From: Hygrocybe punicea
Taxonomy: Eukaryota; Basidiomycota; Agaricomycetes; Agaricales; Hygrophoraceae
Assembly (NCBI GenBank): GCA_963556145.1
Contig: OY744462.1
Span: 5,022,001 to 5,086,000, forward strand
Direction: 5' to 3'
Length of the DNA stretch: 64,000 nucleotides
The notes under the pieces: model-generated
The model's database searches: none
Told to the model about the DNA's origin: nothing
What the model saw: the letters and a program-made list of their open reading frames with translations, nothing else
Made by a program: the position numbers and the translations under genes
Shown: positions 1 through 11,311 of the stretch, piece by piece
Layout: the number at the start of each line of letters is the position of its first letter
Numbering within the stretch: the first letter of the stretch is position 1

Positions 1-30
1 TTGAATATTGAAATTTCATGTCTTGTGCAG

Positions 31-861
31 GTTTATCGTCATTTATTTACTGGACCTGCATCGGCCTTGTCGCCAAATGATCGCAAATCAACAAAACCAC
101 CGAAGGCCAAGATCCATTGGTTGACCAATGTCACACCACGCACAATAGCTTATGCCGCAGTGCAGGTAAGCGAATAATCTAATAAGCGAAACTTGTTGAT
201 ATTCCCTCAGGCTCGGTTCATGATTAGCTCTAGCAGCACTTGGTCGGTTTTAGATGGGACGTTCAACGCAAAAAGAGTCTTCTATGATATTGTGAAACTC
301 TTTGAAACTGATCCCGGCGATGCATGGTGCGTTGAAACGTTGAAGTGGTGGGACCAGTGAGTCAAATTTCAATGTTCTGACAATGATTTTCATCGTTTTG
401 TCATAATCAGGCAAGTACCTGGACTACAGCAGGACGCATGCAAGACGAGAGTTATCAAAGACCTCACGGTTGAAGAAAACAATGATCTCGAGGACATTCT
501 TGCAGCAAGACTGAAGCGGCGCTATGGGACAGGACAGGCTCCTCCTCCGGTGGAAAACAGTACTGACTCGGCCGCCCTGCCTCCCGTTTCTACCGAAAAT
601 CACAACAACGAACCTCAGCATTCAAGTTCGAAAAAACAGCAAACCGACCTCAGTACTGGCAATCACAAACCTGTCATTTCGGACTCACGCGGCGAGCTTG
701 ACTCTTGCAGCAGTCTCTCCAGCGAAAACGAATATGAAGATCCCAGCAAAGATCCCAGCAAATCAGTGGAGGAAAACACAAGTGTCAAGGTGCTGAAGAG
801 CAAGAAGAAGACGACAACGAAGGGGAAAACGGTCAAACCGAAGCGCAAGGCGAGGAAGTAG
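31..861 (+). CDS. 3' part of a DUF6698-like basidiomycete gene (partial, three exons)
   Basis: Three exons join in frame: 31-165, 211-356 and 411-861, with introns 166-210 and 357-410 that begin GT and end AG; an acceptor-like CAG at 28-30 shows that more exons lie upstream. The product reads YRHLFTGPAS, then NVTPRTIAYAAVQ, then LKWWDQQVPG, the order seen in the C-terminal half of the DUF6698 family that is expanded in Agaricomycetes and often sits near transposons. The last ~100 residues are a Ser/Lys-rich tail ending in a basic stretch (KSKKKTTTKGK) that could be a nuclear localisation signal. The function of the family is not known. The family call is from memory of the motif order; the exon structure is seen directly. 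Confidence 0.62.
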
Positions 862-1525
862 ACTCAGGCTGTGGCCTCGTTCCGTTTGCTTTCTGTATGC
901 TTTCCATATACTTTCCGTATACTTTCCGTGTGCTTTCCATATGGTTTCCGTGCGTTTTTCGGCTGCTATGTGTACGTACTAGTAATAACAGGGTTTCAAC
1001 GAGAATACATGTTTTTTAAAAGAGTTGACAAGGTGGAAAAATTGAACGGAGCAACAACTACCCAACGCTGTCATGTTTAACTTGAAAGGTCCCGTAAGAC
1101 CTTTTCAAGGGATTGTGAACATTGAAAACTGAGGAGAGGTGGAGACCTCAATACAAGGACGGGTAGGTTCTGTAGTAGGGCTGGGGAACTTGGGTCGAGG
1201 CTGCAACGCCCGGACAAGTCCCGGTGAAGTAGGTAGCTAGGTAGTATTTCATCTAGCATATTTTCGTAAATTGTCCGGTCAATTCTGGTCGAATGGTCAC
1301 CATATACTCATCATATTTGGATAAAGGTACGTCAATTTGCTCGCCGACACATTCCTCGTACATTCTGAGCATATCTACAGAAATTGTCACAATTTGATCG
1401 GAATATGCCGTCGTCGTATTTTGGCTCTTTACGCTGTGAAGATGGGTTCAATAGTGGGGCAATGGAATGAGAGGGAAAAGATGGGAGGAAGGCACGGAAT
1501 GTCCAAGAAACATAAAACAAAAAAC
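862..1525. other. non-coding interval downstream of the DUF6698-like gene
   Basis: No open frame here has recognisable protein features. It holds the 3' flank of the upstream gene, including degenerate copies of a CTTTCCRTAT motif at 889-950, and the outer flank of the DIRS-type element. I could not define the element's terminal repeats. Confidence 0.5.
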
Positions 1526-2337
1526 TCATGTGGAATGCGCTGGTCGGCCATGTATAAGTACCTGCAACACAAAAGGGTTTTTGTGGATGTAGATCTGAAA
1601 AGCTGCAGATGACCAGCACCCAGCGGCCTGAATGATGTGAGGTGCCGCACCTGAGACAGCGAGAGATGTGGCGCCTCCAGTGCGCATAGACTGGCCAGCA
1701 AGGGAGATGGGATAAATCTTTTGCATGCATTTGATGAACCATGAATGGCAGGGGACAGTACCATCGGCTTTTAGCCAGAGTGGCAAGTGGAAGGGGAACA
1801 GTCGATCATGGGACACAATGTAGGCAAAGAAAAAATGATATGGGTCATCAGAAATGGGGAGATGCTGGACGCGGACTATGTTTCCCTGAAAGAAGGAGTT
1901 GGCTTTGTGCATAGGTAGCGTGTAACTATAATCAAGATGTGTGAAAGAAACAGTGTGGTGCAGTGAGAGTTTGTGAGGATCATCCAAATGGTGATGATCG
2001 GGATATGTGAGCTCACCAAGGTGCAGGAGCATGAAGAAACCAGTCAGTAGCTGTGCAATAAACAGTTGGTCATTGTGAGACAAGCCATCATGCCAGCGCT
2101 TGTGATGCAGAGTTCTGAGCGAGAAAGGGGGTCTTTGCATGTCATTGGGGAACCATAATGACATTTGGATCCAGCGAGTGTGCAAGAAATGATTTGACTG
2201 TTGCGGTGTTTGCGAGCGTTGGAGTGGGTCGGAGGCTGCTGAGGGAACTGGCTGAGGAAGCCTCACTGGAAAGCTAGCAAAGACTAAGATAGGAACTATC
2301 TACCACATCAGATCAGCTACTGACTACGACAAACCGT

Positions 2338-2996
2338 TGTAGAGGCTCCGGCCCGTCTAGACCCGAATCCTCTTCATATCCCACTTCGTCCCCGTCCATT
2401 CCCATTCACGTATCGTCGATTCTGCCCGATTCCGGTTCTCTCCGTCGATTCTGCTCCGGATTCTGCCTCCGGAATCGTTCATACTCAAGATGCAATGTCT
2501 CTAACGACCCGGAATCACTACGTATATAGTTACATATGATATATCTTCATTTCCCGTTACTTAGTACATAGCATCATTCCTCCTATACTCCGCTCCACTC
2601 CTCTCCTATCAGTTACAGCCTTCGGTTGTAGTACATAGTTACTATAGCACAGGATCTCTCCCAGTAGTATAAAAGATGTACCCTTATACTACAACCATAT
2701 TATTACATCGCACCATATATCATATCCCACCATATCATATTGCATCCCTTCAGTTCTATTTCTTAGTCCTCGCTTCGTATCGTCTCATCAGTCTTCGTAC
2801 TCCACTCTCTTCACTTCCCCTCTGATCCAGAACCCTGGATTCGGGTTGGATTGACTAGACTACATAGACACTAAACTCCTCTGATCACTTCTTAGCTGAT
2901 CACCTTTTTCGTAGATTCCCATTTCGGGTCTACAACCGAACTCGCCGTCACACCGTGGGAATCAGATCACGTGACTGTCCAGGCACAACTAATCCA
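2338..2996. repeat. solo LTR inside the recombinase pseudogene
   Basis: The segment begins TGTAGAGGCTCCG and ends CTAATCCA. Both ends resemble those of the small LTR at 47529-47687 (TGGAGAGGTACCG ... CTACTCCA), and the last ~45 bp align closely, sharing CCGTGGGA and TCACGTGACTG. It sits between codons of the recombinase, so it is an insertion. The flanking tetranucleotides are CCGT and GCGT, a possible decayed 4-bp duplication. A TATA box (TATAAAAG) lies near 2669. No internal region or partner LTR is next to it. Confidence 0.6.
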
Positions 2997-3034
2997 GCGT
3001 CAGGGAAATGGTCCTCCAACTGGTTGATGATACC

Positions 3035-4055
3035 TAGGCAATGACACGGGTATGGGTTACCTTTTTTGGACCCAGGCAAAACCCATACCCGTGACCGTGG
3101 GTCTTGGCATACCCGCATATCAGCATCAACACAAACGGACACAACAACCCAGCCACAACCGCTTACCAACACCTCCATTTTCAAGTGCCCACCGCCTCCG
3201 CCTCGACGCAAACATCACCCACCAATGGCATCTCCACGTCAACCCAAACGGCCCCACTGGCATCCTCATGCAAAACCATGTCCCAACATGTTGCATGATG
3301 CCCCGTCATCAAATAGTGCCCAAACGTGAACCCCCGTGCCCAAAACCCAACGGGAGATGCATCACGTGCCCGTGTCAGCCCCAAACACACTGTCCCCTCT
3401 GCAAAATGCATCCAAACGCATCTCAACTCCCACCCTGGCCCCAAACCCCGTGCCTGTGCAAGAAAACACGTTCAAATGCATCCCAGACCGTGGTCCCATG
3501 ACACCAAACCATTTGACGCCCACACAGGCCCCAAAGCCCGTGCCCGTGCAACAGAACATGCCCAAACATGCCCCAGACCCCGTTCCCCCCAATTACATGC
3601 CCACATGTGCCCACATGCGCCCAGAATCATGACGCCGCAACTGTAAACGCCAAGGCTCAATGGGATAGAAATGTGGGCTGACGCATACGCAAGGTTCGAG
3701 ACAACGAAGGAGGATGAGAGGAAGGGGAGAATGGGAGATGGTGCAGGGAACAAGGAGATGGATACGATGGGCGAGAGACTCTTGCCCATGAGAACCACCC
3801 ATCGCCTGGTTCCCAGCCCCCCCACTCCTTGTGTTTGCACAGCGCCACATCAATTGATGTGCGTGTCAGCAATGCGAGGTAGATGTGGGCTGGAACCTGC
3901 TGGGTTTCCTGTGCGGGTCAATACCCATACCCAACCTGCCGCTACCCGCAATCTACCTGCTGAGAAAGACCCATGGGTAGATGGGTACAGGTTGGAGCAG
4001 GTCTGGGTCCAGGTCAGCCTCGGGACACCCATGGGTATACCTGTGTCATTGCCTA
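3035..4055. mobile_element. non-autonomous hAT-like DNA transposon (1,021 bp)
   Basis: The terminal inverted repeats are TAGGCAATGACACGGGTAT on the left and, read inward, TAGGCAATGACACAGGTAT on the right. The 8-bp flanks are ATGATACC (3027-3034) and ACGATACC (4056-4063), a one-mismatch duplication as expected for hAT elements. It splits the recombinase reading frame between YLSGI and INQLEDHF. The interior is filled with C-rich, Pro/His/Thr-coding degenerate repeats (3100-3640) and a GGGTA/TACCC-rich stretch. It has no transposase and so would depend on one supplied in trans. Confidence 0.75.
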
Positions 4056-4300
4056 ACGATACCCGATAAGTAGCTGTCAATGGAAGAAGGCTTAATGTGG
4101 GAACACATGAAAACAACAAAGAAACTAAGAGTGTCAGGGGTGGGGTCAATAGGGAAGGAGTGGGATTTTCAGAAAGTGAGATAAGAATTCAGGGCAGAGT
4201 TGTATGTTGAACGTGTTGATTTGTCGATAGAAAGGCCAAGGGCAACAGACCTCTCATGGAGCAAACACTCCAGAGTCCACGGCTGCCGGACAGGTTGCCA

Positions 4301-5132
4301 GGACTGTCCTAAAATGGGAGTCATTCTTCCAGCGCCCCCACATTAGGGGGTCTAGCAAGGTCTGGGAGGGGATGGATACACTGATATGCAAGTCGAGGTG
4401 CTGTGCACTAAAAACAACACTCTACAACTGGTGTGATTGTGAGTAAGTGAGGTAATTAGCTTCTACGAGTATTGCAACAATTGTGATCAATAGTGCGACT
4501 TAGCAATTAAAGTCGTGACGATGATAGAGGGTCGAGGTAGTGAACTTAAGTCAGCGATGGTCGAGCTCAAAGAAAGTAATGTTGTAATGATTTTCGAGAG
4601 AGATACAATGAAGTGGGAAAGAGGGGAACGATGCGCTCTCTGGTGCTTAAGCGTAATCTACATAGCTATTTTATATGACGACGGTCGGAGATTGGAGGCG
4701 AAGTAAAAAAGTTGTGGAAAGAAAGAAACTTACTCTAATAGGGGTCAAAAGAAAGGAATATGTATGAATCACATAAAAATGTAGCCAAAAAGGGTGCTGA
4801 AAGGAGGATGAAGATGGTCTTGTAACAAAGGAAGAACAAAGGAGTCTGGTGGGAGAAAGGGAATAAGTGTTCTAAATGAGTTAATCTATCTAAGATGAAA
4901 TGGGGCATTGCTGTATGAAAGGTGAATGATTATGTGAGAGTCCAGGGCTCAATCCGATTTGAAGGTTTTCTATCTTGGTCTGCAACTTCGTCAGAGATGT
5001 TCACGATATGATCAAGAAGTCGTATGAGTGGTCACGAGCCATCATGAAGTTGCAACATGTTGGGCTCATTTTGAAGGATAGCTAGAACCTGTTCGATTTG
5101 TTGATTCAGTGGTCAGCATGGGTGAGTGCGTA
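4301..5132. other. linker between RT/RNase H and recombinase remnants
   Basis: The minus strand after the RNase H block has several stops and no domain I recognise. The short open frame at 4515-4706 on the plus strand has no protein-like features. This probably is decayed coding linker of the DIRS-type element. Confidence 0.4.
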
Positions 5133-6906
5133 TCAATGCAAACGAAGGTTTGGTTGGTGGTGGAGTGTGATATTGAGCCAGTCGCGGGAGAGGGTGTCGG
5201 CCACAACATTGGAGCAGCCTGCAACGAGGCACACTCGTAAATCAATCAAGTGGGCAATCATCATATCAACCACAAGCTTGAGAATTTCATTGTAGATGGG
5301 CTTTGCTGCGGGGCTGTTGAATATGTCAAAGGTATTGCTGCTGTCTGTATAAATGATGAGGCGGCCTGTGAACGACAACGAGGCAGCATGAGTGAGCACC
5401 CACAGGATGACTAGCGCCTTGAGGTAGAAAATGTTGTCTGGTGGTGCATTCATTGGTGGACGGTGCTGAAACACGAGGCCTGTGGAGGGGTAGATGAATC
5501 CGAGGCCGGTCAAACAGGTGTCCCTAAAGATTGTGAGATCCATGTCAATTGGTTCCAAAATGGCGGCATTCAGGAGATGGACCCCCAGTGCTGACTCTAC
5601 ATGGTGGTGAAGCCAGAGTAGGTTTTCGATGACCGCTTTGTTCAAGAAGATGAGGGCGTCCGAGTTGGTCTTGCCGGCCATCTTATCATAGAGGTTGGAA
5701 AGTGAGGGGCGTAGGAGTGGGAAAACATTTAGAGACCAGTTCACCCAACCAGCCATGCACTAAAATTTGCGAAGGGAGTGGTAGCAGCCACCACGTGGGG
5801 CTGTGATGAACTTGGTAATAGCGCCTAGTAAGTCAGCTTGGGCCTCTGGAATCATGGTGAAAGTCATGGTGTTGGCATTGCAAAGGAAACCAATGATCAT
5901 CAGGGTGTCGCCAAACTCTTGTTTCTCTTTTTCATGGGGCAGACCAATCTCGTTCCAGAGGAGGAGAAGTTGCATTTGTTTCCACATGTAGAACACCTCA
6001 TAGGGAGGGTAGTATGTGATGTGGCCTGTGACTTTGAAAGAGAATGTGTTGTCAATGTATGTAAAGAGGTCAGAGAGGGACTTGACATAGATTGCTATCC
6101 ATATCATGAGTGCCATGAAAGCTGCCCAGATGCGATATGCTCCGTGATTACCAAAGTTATTGTTACGGTCGACATGTCATTCACCATCTACTGTGATGAT
6201 CTGTTTGGCTTGATACAGGAAATGGAGAGGCATATGCCGGTAAGTTTGGGAGACATTGGACTTGAACAAGGTGAGCGGAGCATTACCATGTTCACGACGA
6301 AAATTTAGTAGAGCCTGGCCTAGGTTCTGCAGGTTGTCCAGACAAGAGCCAACAATAGCTGAGCAAGCAATCAGGGAGTTCAAGGAGTGAATGGTGGCGC
6401 TGTGGTCGATGATGAGCCTCAGATTGGTGGAGCATGGCTTTGGCACAGCATGGACTGGCATACTGTACATCCCAGGAAGCAGTTCCTGACTAAATGATTC
6501 TGAGAACTGGCCCAGTGAGATCTCCTTATCATGCTGAGCACGAATGAAGTCACATTCTTTGTCAGACTTTGGTGGCCTGACAGAGGCATCATGAGTACAA
6601 GGGTACAATGGATCCCACAGACCAAGGCCAGAAGCCCTGGCGCAGACCCATGATGACTGAGGAAACAAAAGCTTGGTTGGGGTGGGTGGTCAGGAGATGC
6701 GCAAAGGCATGGACGTGGATGGGAGTGACAATCTTGAAAAGGTGCGAGTTGCATGAGATTGTGTCAGTGAGTTTGTCGGTGTATTTGGAGGAAGGAGGTT
6801 GCAGGAGGGGAGGATCTGATTCTGTCATCAGGGCAGAAGGGTAAGTGCCAGTGTCGAGGTTGGACCAGAGAAAATTGCGGAAATAACGTGGGCAGGAGTA
6901 GAACAA
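5133..6906 (-). pseudogene. reverse transcriptase / RNase H of the DIRS-type element
   Basis: Reading down the minus strand, the upstream piece (6906-6589: FKIVTPIHVHAF, LTTHPNQAF) changes frame near 6620. It continues with LLPGMYSMPVHAVPKP, LRLIIDHSATIHSLN, NVSQTYRHMPLH, then IWAAFMALMIW, the polymerase motif as YIDN (usually YVDD/YIDD), and WVNWSLNVFPLLRPSLSN. The RNase H block follows with LIIYTDSSNTFDIF and ending NVVADTLSRDW. A TGA at 6174-6176 and a TAG at 5760-5762 lie in frame; both fit C-to-T change in CGA or CAG codons. The WSLNVFPLLRP signature and the TDSSNT RNase H motif fit fungal DIRS/Ngaro-like elements. It cannot make a full polymerase. Confidence 0.82.
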
Positions 6907-6907
6907 A

Positions 6908-7942
6908 TCAGGTCTTCATGCTGTTGCAGGAAGAGGACATATGGTCCGCATGATGGCATGTGGAGCAGACGTGAGCGTAGCGGCACTGGGATGATGTTGA
7001 AGGGCAGACACTGTCATTGAAATGTTGGCAAGGCCCCAACTTCATTTTAGTGTCATTGTGGGCATGGGTGTGGCCTGTGTGGGTGCCTGATGTGGTTCAA
7101 GTGTCTCATCGGGTGGCCTGAGGGGATGCGAGGGATCCGGCACCAAATTCAGAGAGGTAAGACCATTCCCAATGTAAAAATGAGGAGAAATTGCTGAGTA
7201 GGAGGTCCCTGTGGGAGGTGACTTCTGTCTGGATTTTACAATTGAGGAGGATGATTCTCTCATGAATTGATGGGTGGGCACTGTTGAAGAGCTTGAGTAC
7301 ATAGTGTTGATAATGTTGCAGTTCCCGCTCCCAGTGGGGAAAAACCCAAAGGGTCACTTCTGAGGCCTTGCCCCAGGTGATGACCCATTCCCCAATAGTC
7401 TTGATAGACTTGATAGGGTCAGATGAGCCAAAGCGGAGTTCAATGCCATTGCCAAGTTTTTGGGACATCTGAGTGTCCTGAGAGACAGAGTGGTGGTGGG
7501 TGATGACTTTGTCGAGGTTGATAGATTGGCCCTTGATGAGATCGGTCCACTCAGACTCTGGGAAGGAGATATGGCTCATGGAGTTGAGGAGTGAGCTGAG
7601 GACATATTTGAAGTCCTTTGAGAATTTGAGAAGGAGACGACATGTCTTGGCCAGTTCGGGTTTGAGTATGGCATCCCCAATAAGATTCACGATGGTCCAA
7701 GGAAGGGTGGAGTCATCGACTCTCCTTTGTTTTGGTTCATTGTCTCGTTCCACAAAGGATGCACAAGATGTATCTGGTCTGGCAGCATGGGTTTCATCCT
7801 GTCCAATAATGTGTGTGAGCCCTATCCGCTTGTGGAGAAATGGAGCATGGTGAGTCAATTTGGTCACAGATAATTGGTCCAGGAATGGTGTTGGTTGCTG
7901 AGTCGTACCTGTCGAGCATGTTGAGGTAGGATGTGAGAGCAC
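6908..7942 (-). pseudogene. gag-like nucleocapsid gene of the DIRS-type element
   Basis: One minus-strand frame runs from the Met at 7942 to a stop at 6908. It is interrupted by TGA at 7106-7108 and a second TGA a few codons on. The central part reads FPESEWTDLIKGQSINLDKV and GEWVITWGKASEVTLWVFPH, a pattern seen in gag-like proteins of basidiomycete DIRS/Ngaro elements. After the stops the same frame gives CQHFNDSVCPSTSSQCRYAH followed by VCSTCHHADH and a last Cys. This is a Cys/His cluster of the type found at the end of such gags, probably an RNA-binding zinc finger. It lies directly upstream of the RT gene. Confidence 0.68.
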
Positions 7943-8205
7943 TGCTTCCTGCGCTGTCGAGTTCCTAGATCCAGGGATTGTATCTGTGAGAGCAAGGAAA
8001 GTGTTGGACTTGGTGGTAGCTCCTCTCCTGAAAGCATTGAGAATGAGTTCACATTGTCAAGTGATATCTGGCCTAGCAAGGAATTCCAGGGTTGTAGATA
8101 CATTCGCCTCAGAAGAGATAGCTTCTTCTTGTGGTGCTTGACTGGAAAGCTGTGATGGTGCTTGTGAATTTGATGTGTAGCATGAACGATTCCATTCCGG
8201 TCCAT

Positions 8206-9100
8206 CTCTGTGAAGACCCTGAGTCTGCATTGGTACGAGAAGTCATAAAAAGATATTTGATGGAATTTATTCAGAGATGAAAAAGAGAATAAAAAATAAT
8301 CCTTTACTCCTGGTGAGCCAATGTGGTAAGTATGGCCTACAGAGAAAGGTAGAGGGATACACTACCTGGGTGAACCAATGCAGTGAGACAAATGAGGGTG
8401 AGACAAACTCCTGTTTCTCAGCGCGAGTTTGGGTTCACCTAGAGGGTAGGGTTACACTTTGTCAGAAAGGAGGTATGCCTGTGCAAGGGAATTACTTCAT
8501 TGAAGGGGATACGGCAAAATCACGCAAGCAGGATGCTTGCAGTATCAATATGATGCATAGCAGAAAAGCTCTCATCTATTAGACTTGAGTAAAATTATTT
8601 TTTAAACTCGATTGGTTTCAATTTATATTACATTTTTATTTATTTATTTTCCATATTACAGATAAATGGGGTACAGTATTAAATGGCTCCTTACACAAAA
8701 AATTAACCTAAAATGCCACAGGTAGCCAATTATCTTAGACAAAATCTGAGTAGACCAAAGGTTGCTCACATATTTAAAGACCTCTCATACCAATTTTGAA
8801 AGAAATCTGTCAATATTTGAATGTTTCATGATCAAAACATTAGTGTTCAAATGAGTGATCAGATTTCTCTCTGCTTTGTGAATATCCAGTTTCTAATTTT
8901 ATTGGTGGTTCTGAACAAAAATCAATATCCAGATAGGTTCAGATGGTGCAGTGGAGGGATTAGAACACTTTTTAGCAGTAGAAATCAGTACAGAATCAAT
9001 TATATTAGGGTGTTCAAAGGACTGGTAGTGTTCAAAGGAGCCATTGAACACTGTACATCTTATTTATTATTCTGGGGCATTTATACAGTACATTTTGCTA
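8206..9100. other. AT-rich non-coding interval
   Basis: The stretch is AT-rich around 8580-8780 and has no recognisable protein, RNA or element end. An open frame at 8277-8582 on the plus strand has no family resemblance I can see. Confidence 0.4.
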
Positions 9101-9102
9101 CT

Positions 9103-9360
9103 GCCATCATGCTGCTGCTGCTGCTGCCACCACTACTTACAGCTACCACGACTGCCGCCTTGCCACTGCTGTTACCATTGCTGTGCTGCTGCATCAGTAT
9201 TTGTCATCATCTGCATTGCCATTTGTTGTGATGGCCATCATTTGTTGTCGTGTCTTTGTGGTTGTGGTTATCACTGCCATTGTTGTTGTTGTTGCTGTTG
9301 TTGTTGTTGTTGTTGCTGTTGTTGTTGTTGTTGTTGTTGCTATTGTTGTTGTTGTAGTAA
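9103..9360. repeat. CTG/TTG triplet microsatellite
   Basis: CTG/CTGC repeats at 9109-9185 pass into a nearly pure TTG tract with occasional CTG at 9276-9356. Frames across it give runs of Cys, Val, Leu, Asn or Thr, so the tract is treated as simple sequence and not as a gene. Confidence 0.9.
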
Positions 9361-9905
9361 CAGTAGTTGTCATGCTGAGAGGAGTAGAGGCAGGTGGGGG
9401 ATGATGAGGTGAGATGTCGAGATGGTGGAGGAAGTTGAACTGTAGACAAATAAGACCAAAGTAAAGATATGGAATTTTACCGCTCTGATAAGTAACAAAC
9501 AATGCCAAAGGAAAGACTTAGAGAATTTTGCCAAGTAACAACAGGACATAGATTTATGACATAGGCTTTTAGAGAGCCTTAGAGAACTATATGATAAACA
9601 GATGTTTGTATCTGCTTATAAGAGCTAGGAAGACTCAGTTAAGGCAGCAGGGGCTCAGAAACTCAGATTTAACACTACAGTGAATTCCAAGGCCAAATCC
9701 TCAGGCCTGATCCAGTGCTGAGTCAAGAACCAATCAGCCCATGGTTCATATCACTCAACTGTCATTAGGGAAGGCCCAGAATGAACTGAGCAAAGGGCTA
9801 ATTACTGACTGAGGCCCAGGCCTGAGCCATGCCTGTGAACTGAGGGATGATCTACCAATTTGTCATATCCCCAGCTCAGCATTCATCTGGTATCGTGCCA
9901 CATAG
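9361..9905. other. non-coding interval between the microsatellite and a MITE
   Basis: No frame, repeat or element end is recognisable here. The stretch around 9680-9850 is rich in CAG, CTGA and GGCC words but has no clear periodicity. Confidence 0.4.
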
Positions 9906-9907
9906 TG

Positions 9908-10097
9908 TTGCCTCAACTTGGCTGGTCAGGAAAAGCTGATCCTAATTCTATTTTTTAGTGCACAACCAACTTTCTCACAAGTCATTATTTTATAACTATT
10001 AACTATAGCTACAAAATATTGGCCTGTGAGAATGCTGGTTTTGCATCAAAAAATCAGAACCAGGATCAGCTTTGCCTGACCAGCCAAGTTGAGGCAA
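9908..10097. mobile_element. small MITE-like inverted-repeat element (190 bp)
   Basis: The left end TTGCCTCAACTTGGCTGGTC is matched in inverse orientation at the right end, and the match continues with small differences for about 60 bp. The centre (about 60 bp) is AT-rich. TAGTG occurs directly before the left end and shortly after the right end, so the target duplication could be TA or TAGTG; the exact end is uncertain. It has no coding capacity. Confidence 0.6.
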
Positions 10098-10405
10098 CTC
10101 TAGTGCCATGTCTATAACCCTAATCTTATACTATGACTAATTGGCCATGTAGTGTGGTTGGCAAGCAATATCACCATGTTTCTGGCCTGGGTACACCGTA
10201 GCCTCATGACCAGGCTCTCTTCTAAACACCTGAGTGGCAAACTTACTAATTAGTAACGAGGTCACCCTTTCCCCTTACTAATTAGGCAACTCCATCTAAC
10301 TACTAGAGGAAAGGGCCACCTTCGGTGGCACAACCTTGCTTTTCATTGTGTATATATGATATGAAATATGAGTGGAGTAATACATGGTTTTCAGAAGAGT
10401 GTCGG

Positions 10406-11311
10406 TGTAGAGGGTCGACATCCCTCTGAGTCTGTATCCTCGATATATCATGAATCTGGACAAACCTGATGCCTCTATTCAGCTCACATTCGAACCCGAT
10501 GTAACCCAATGGAACCCGACATGATGTGATGTGACGTGACCCGACGTGACCAATGTAACCCGACACATGCCGCTTTGTCACAGCCGCTTTTGGACCAAAT
10601 CTGGCAGCCTCAAACACCTCGGAGTTCCAATTCTAGACGATGGATCTCATCGGAGTCAATCCCCGACTTCGGACTTGCCATATTTATGCATCCCGTCGTC
10701 CTTTCAGAGATATGTAGGACATTTTCCATCTTTTTCATGGATATTCATTTTCCCCTCCATATTCCTGTCTTCGTCGCTTTGCAACCCCCCTTTCCACATC
10801 CCCATTCTAGCTTTTCTTTGTAGTTTCTATCGGCCAAAGTAGACATGTCCGAAAGTAGCTACACACATGTACTATAAAAACGGTCCCCGATGACCGTACA
10901 AAAAAAAGATACCCTTAGTCCCCGTTTTCATATAGTCAGAATCTTCTTTAATCCCTTCAAATGCTCATCCACGTAGATCCTTAGCTTTTTGTAGTTCACT
11001 TTATTGTCTTTATTGATTGTTTCCATTATTTGTTCATCGTTTCCGACCTGACCCGACCTGACCCGCCGTACCTGACATCGTCGGCATCGTCGGGTTCTTC
11101 GTTATTCATCCGTTTTCACTCCGTTCATCACCGGATTCATCGTTATTTGTTTAGTTTTACATGGCGGCTTGATATTTTACTTACATTTCCACTTCCTTTA
11201 CTATTATTTCTGACACTGACTTATCCACCGTCACTTCTACGCTGACACCCCTCTGGTTAGGATCTTTATTTATCAATATAGTTCCAAAGCCACCAAGAAC
11301 CCGCATCTACA
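10406..11311 (+). repeat. solo LTR of a Gypsy-family-1 relative
   Basis: It begins TGTAGAGGGTCGAC and ends CCGCATCTACA, and is flanked on both sides by TCGG (10402-10405 and 11312-11315). The order of blocks matches the LTRs of copies A and C: a CCCTCTGAG block, repeated AACCCGA words, GGATCTCATCGG, then the core promoter TATAAAAACGGT near 10874, and ACCCGACC repeats. Its last bases match those of the LTR of copy H (CCCGCATCTACA). No internal region is attached, so it is a solo LTR left by recombination. Confidence 0.82.

Larger units (their letters stand above)
1526..4300 (-). pseudogene. tyrosine recombinase (integrase) of the DIRS-type element, interrupted twice
   Basis: The N-terminal core-binding part (LHERSVALGLSIDKSTRSTY, then SALNSYLTF and IDPTPDTLSFF) is encoded at about 4290-4056. 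It resumes at 3034-2997 with IINQLEDHFPDA, and the catalytic part follows at about 2270-1526. The breaks match a hAT-like insertion (3035-4055) and an LTR (2338-2996). Recognisable catalytic elements are LLHLGELTYPD (box I, where an Arg is usual at the first His), GQSMRTGGATSLAVSG (box II region), GCWSS and the candidate nucleophile Tyr in FQIYIHKNP. A TGA at 4169-4171 interrupts YLTF. The protein would have inserted circular cDNA without a DDE integrase. It is clearly inactive as it stands. Confidence 0.8.
1526..7942 (-). mobile_element. DIRS-type (tyrosine recombinase) retrotransposon, decayed
   Basis: Three gene remnants lie on the minus strand in the order gag (7942-6908), reverse transcriptase/RNase H (6906-5133) and tyrosine recombinase (about 4300-1526). 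That order, with a recombinase in place of a DDE integrase and no protease seen, is typical of DIRS/Ngaro-like elements. All three genes have in-frame stops, and the recombinase gene carries two later insertions. Terminal repeats could not be defined, so the limits given are those of the recognisable coding remnants. Confidence 0.75.

Noticed and set aside
3052..3646. Overlapping Pro/His/Thr-rich frames
   Set aside because: GC-rich degenerate filler of a non-autonomous hAT-like element; frames exist on both strands and none has a domain.
5838..6308. 156-aa plus-strand frame
   Set aside because: It is antisense to the recognisable RT of the DIRS-type element and has no features of its own.
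9044..9449. Open frames rich in Cys, Val, Leu, Asn or Thr on both strands
   Set aside because: They are all read-outs of one TTG/CTG microsatellite in different frames.
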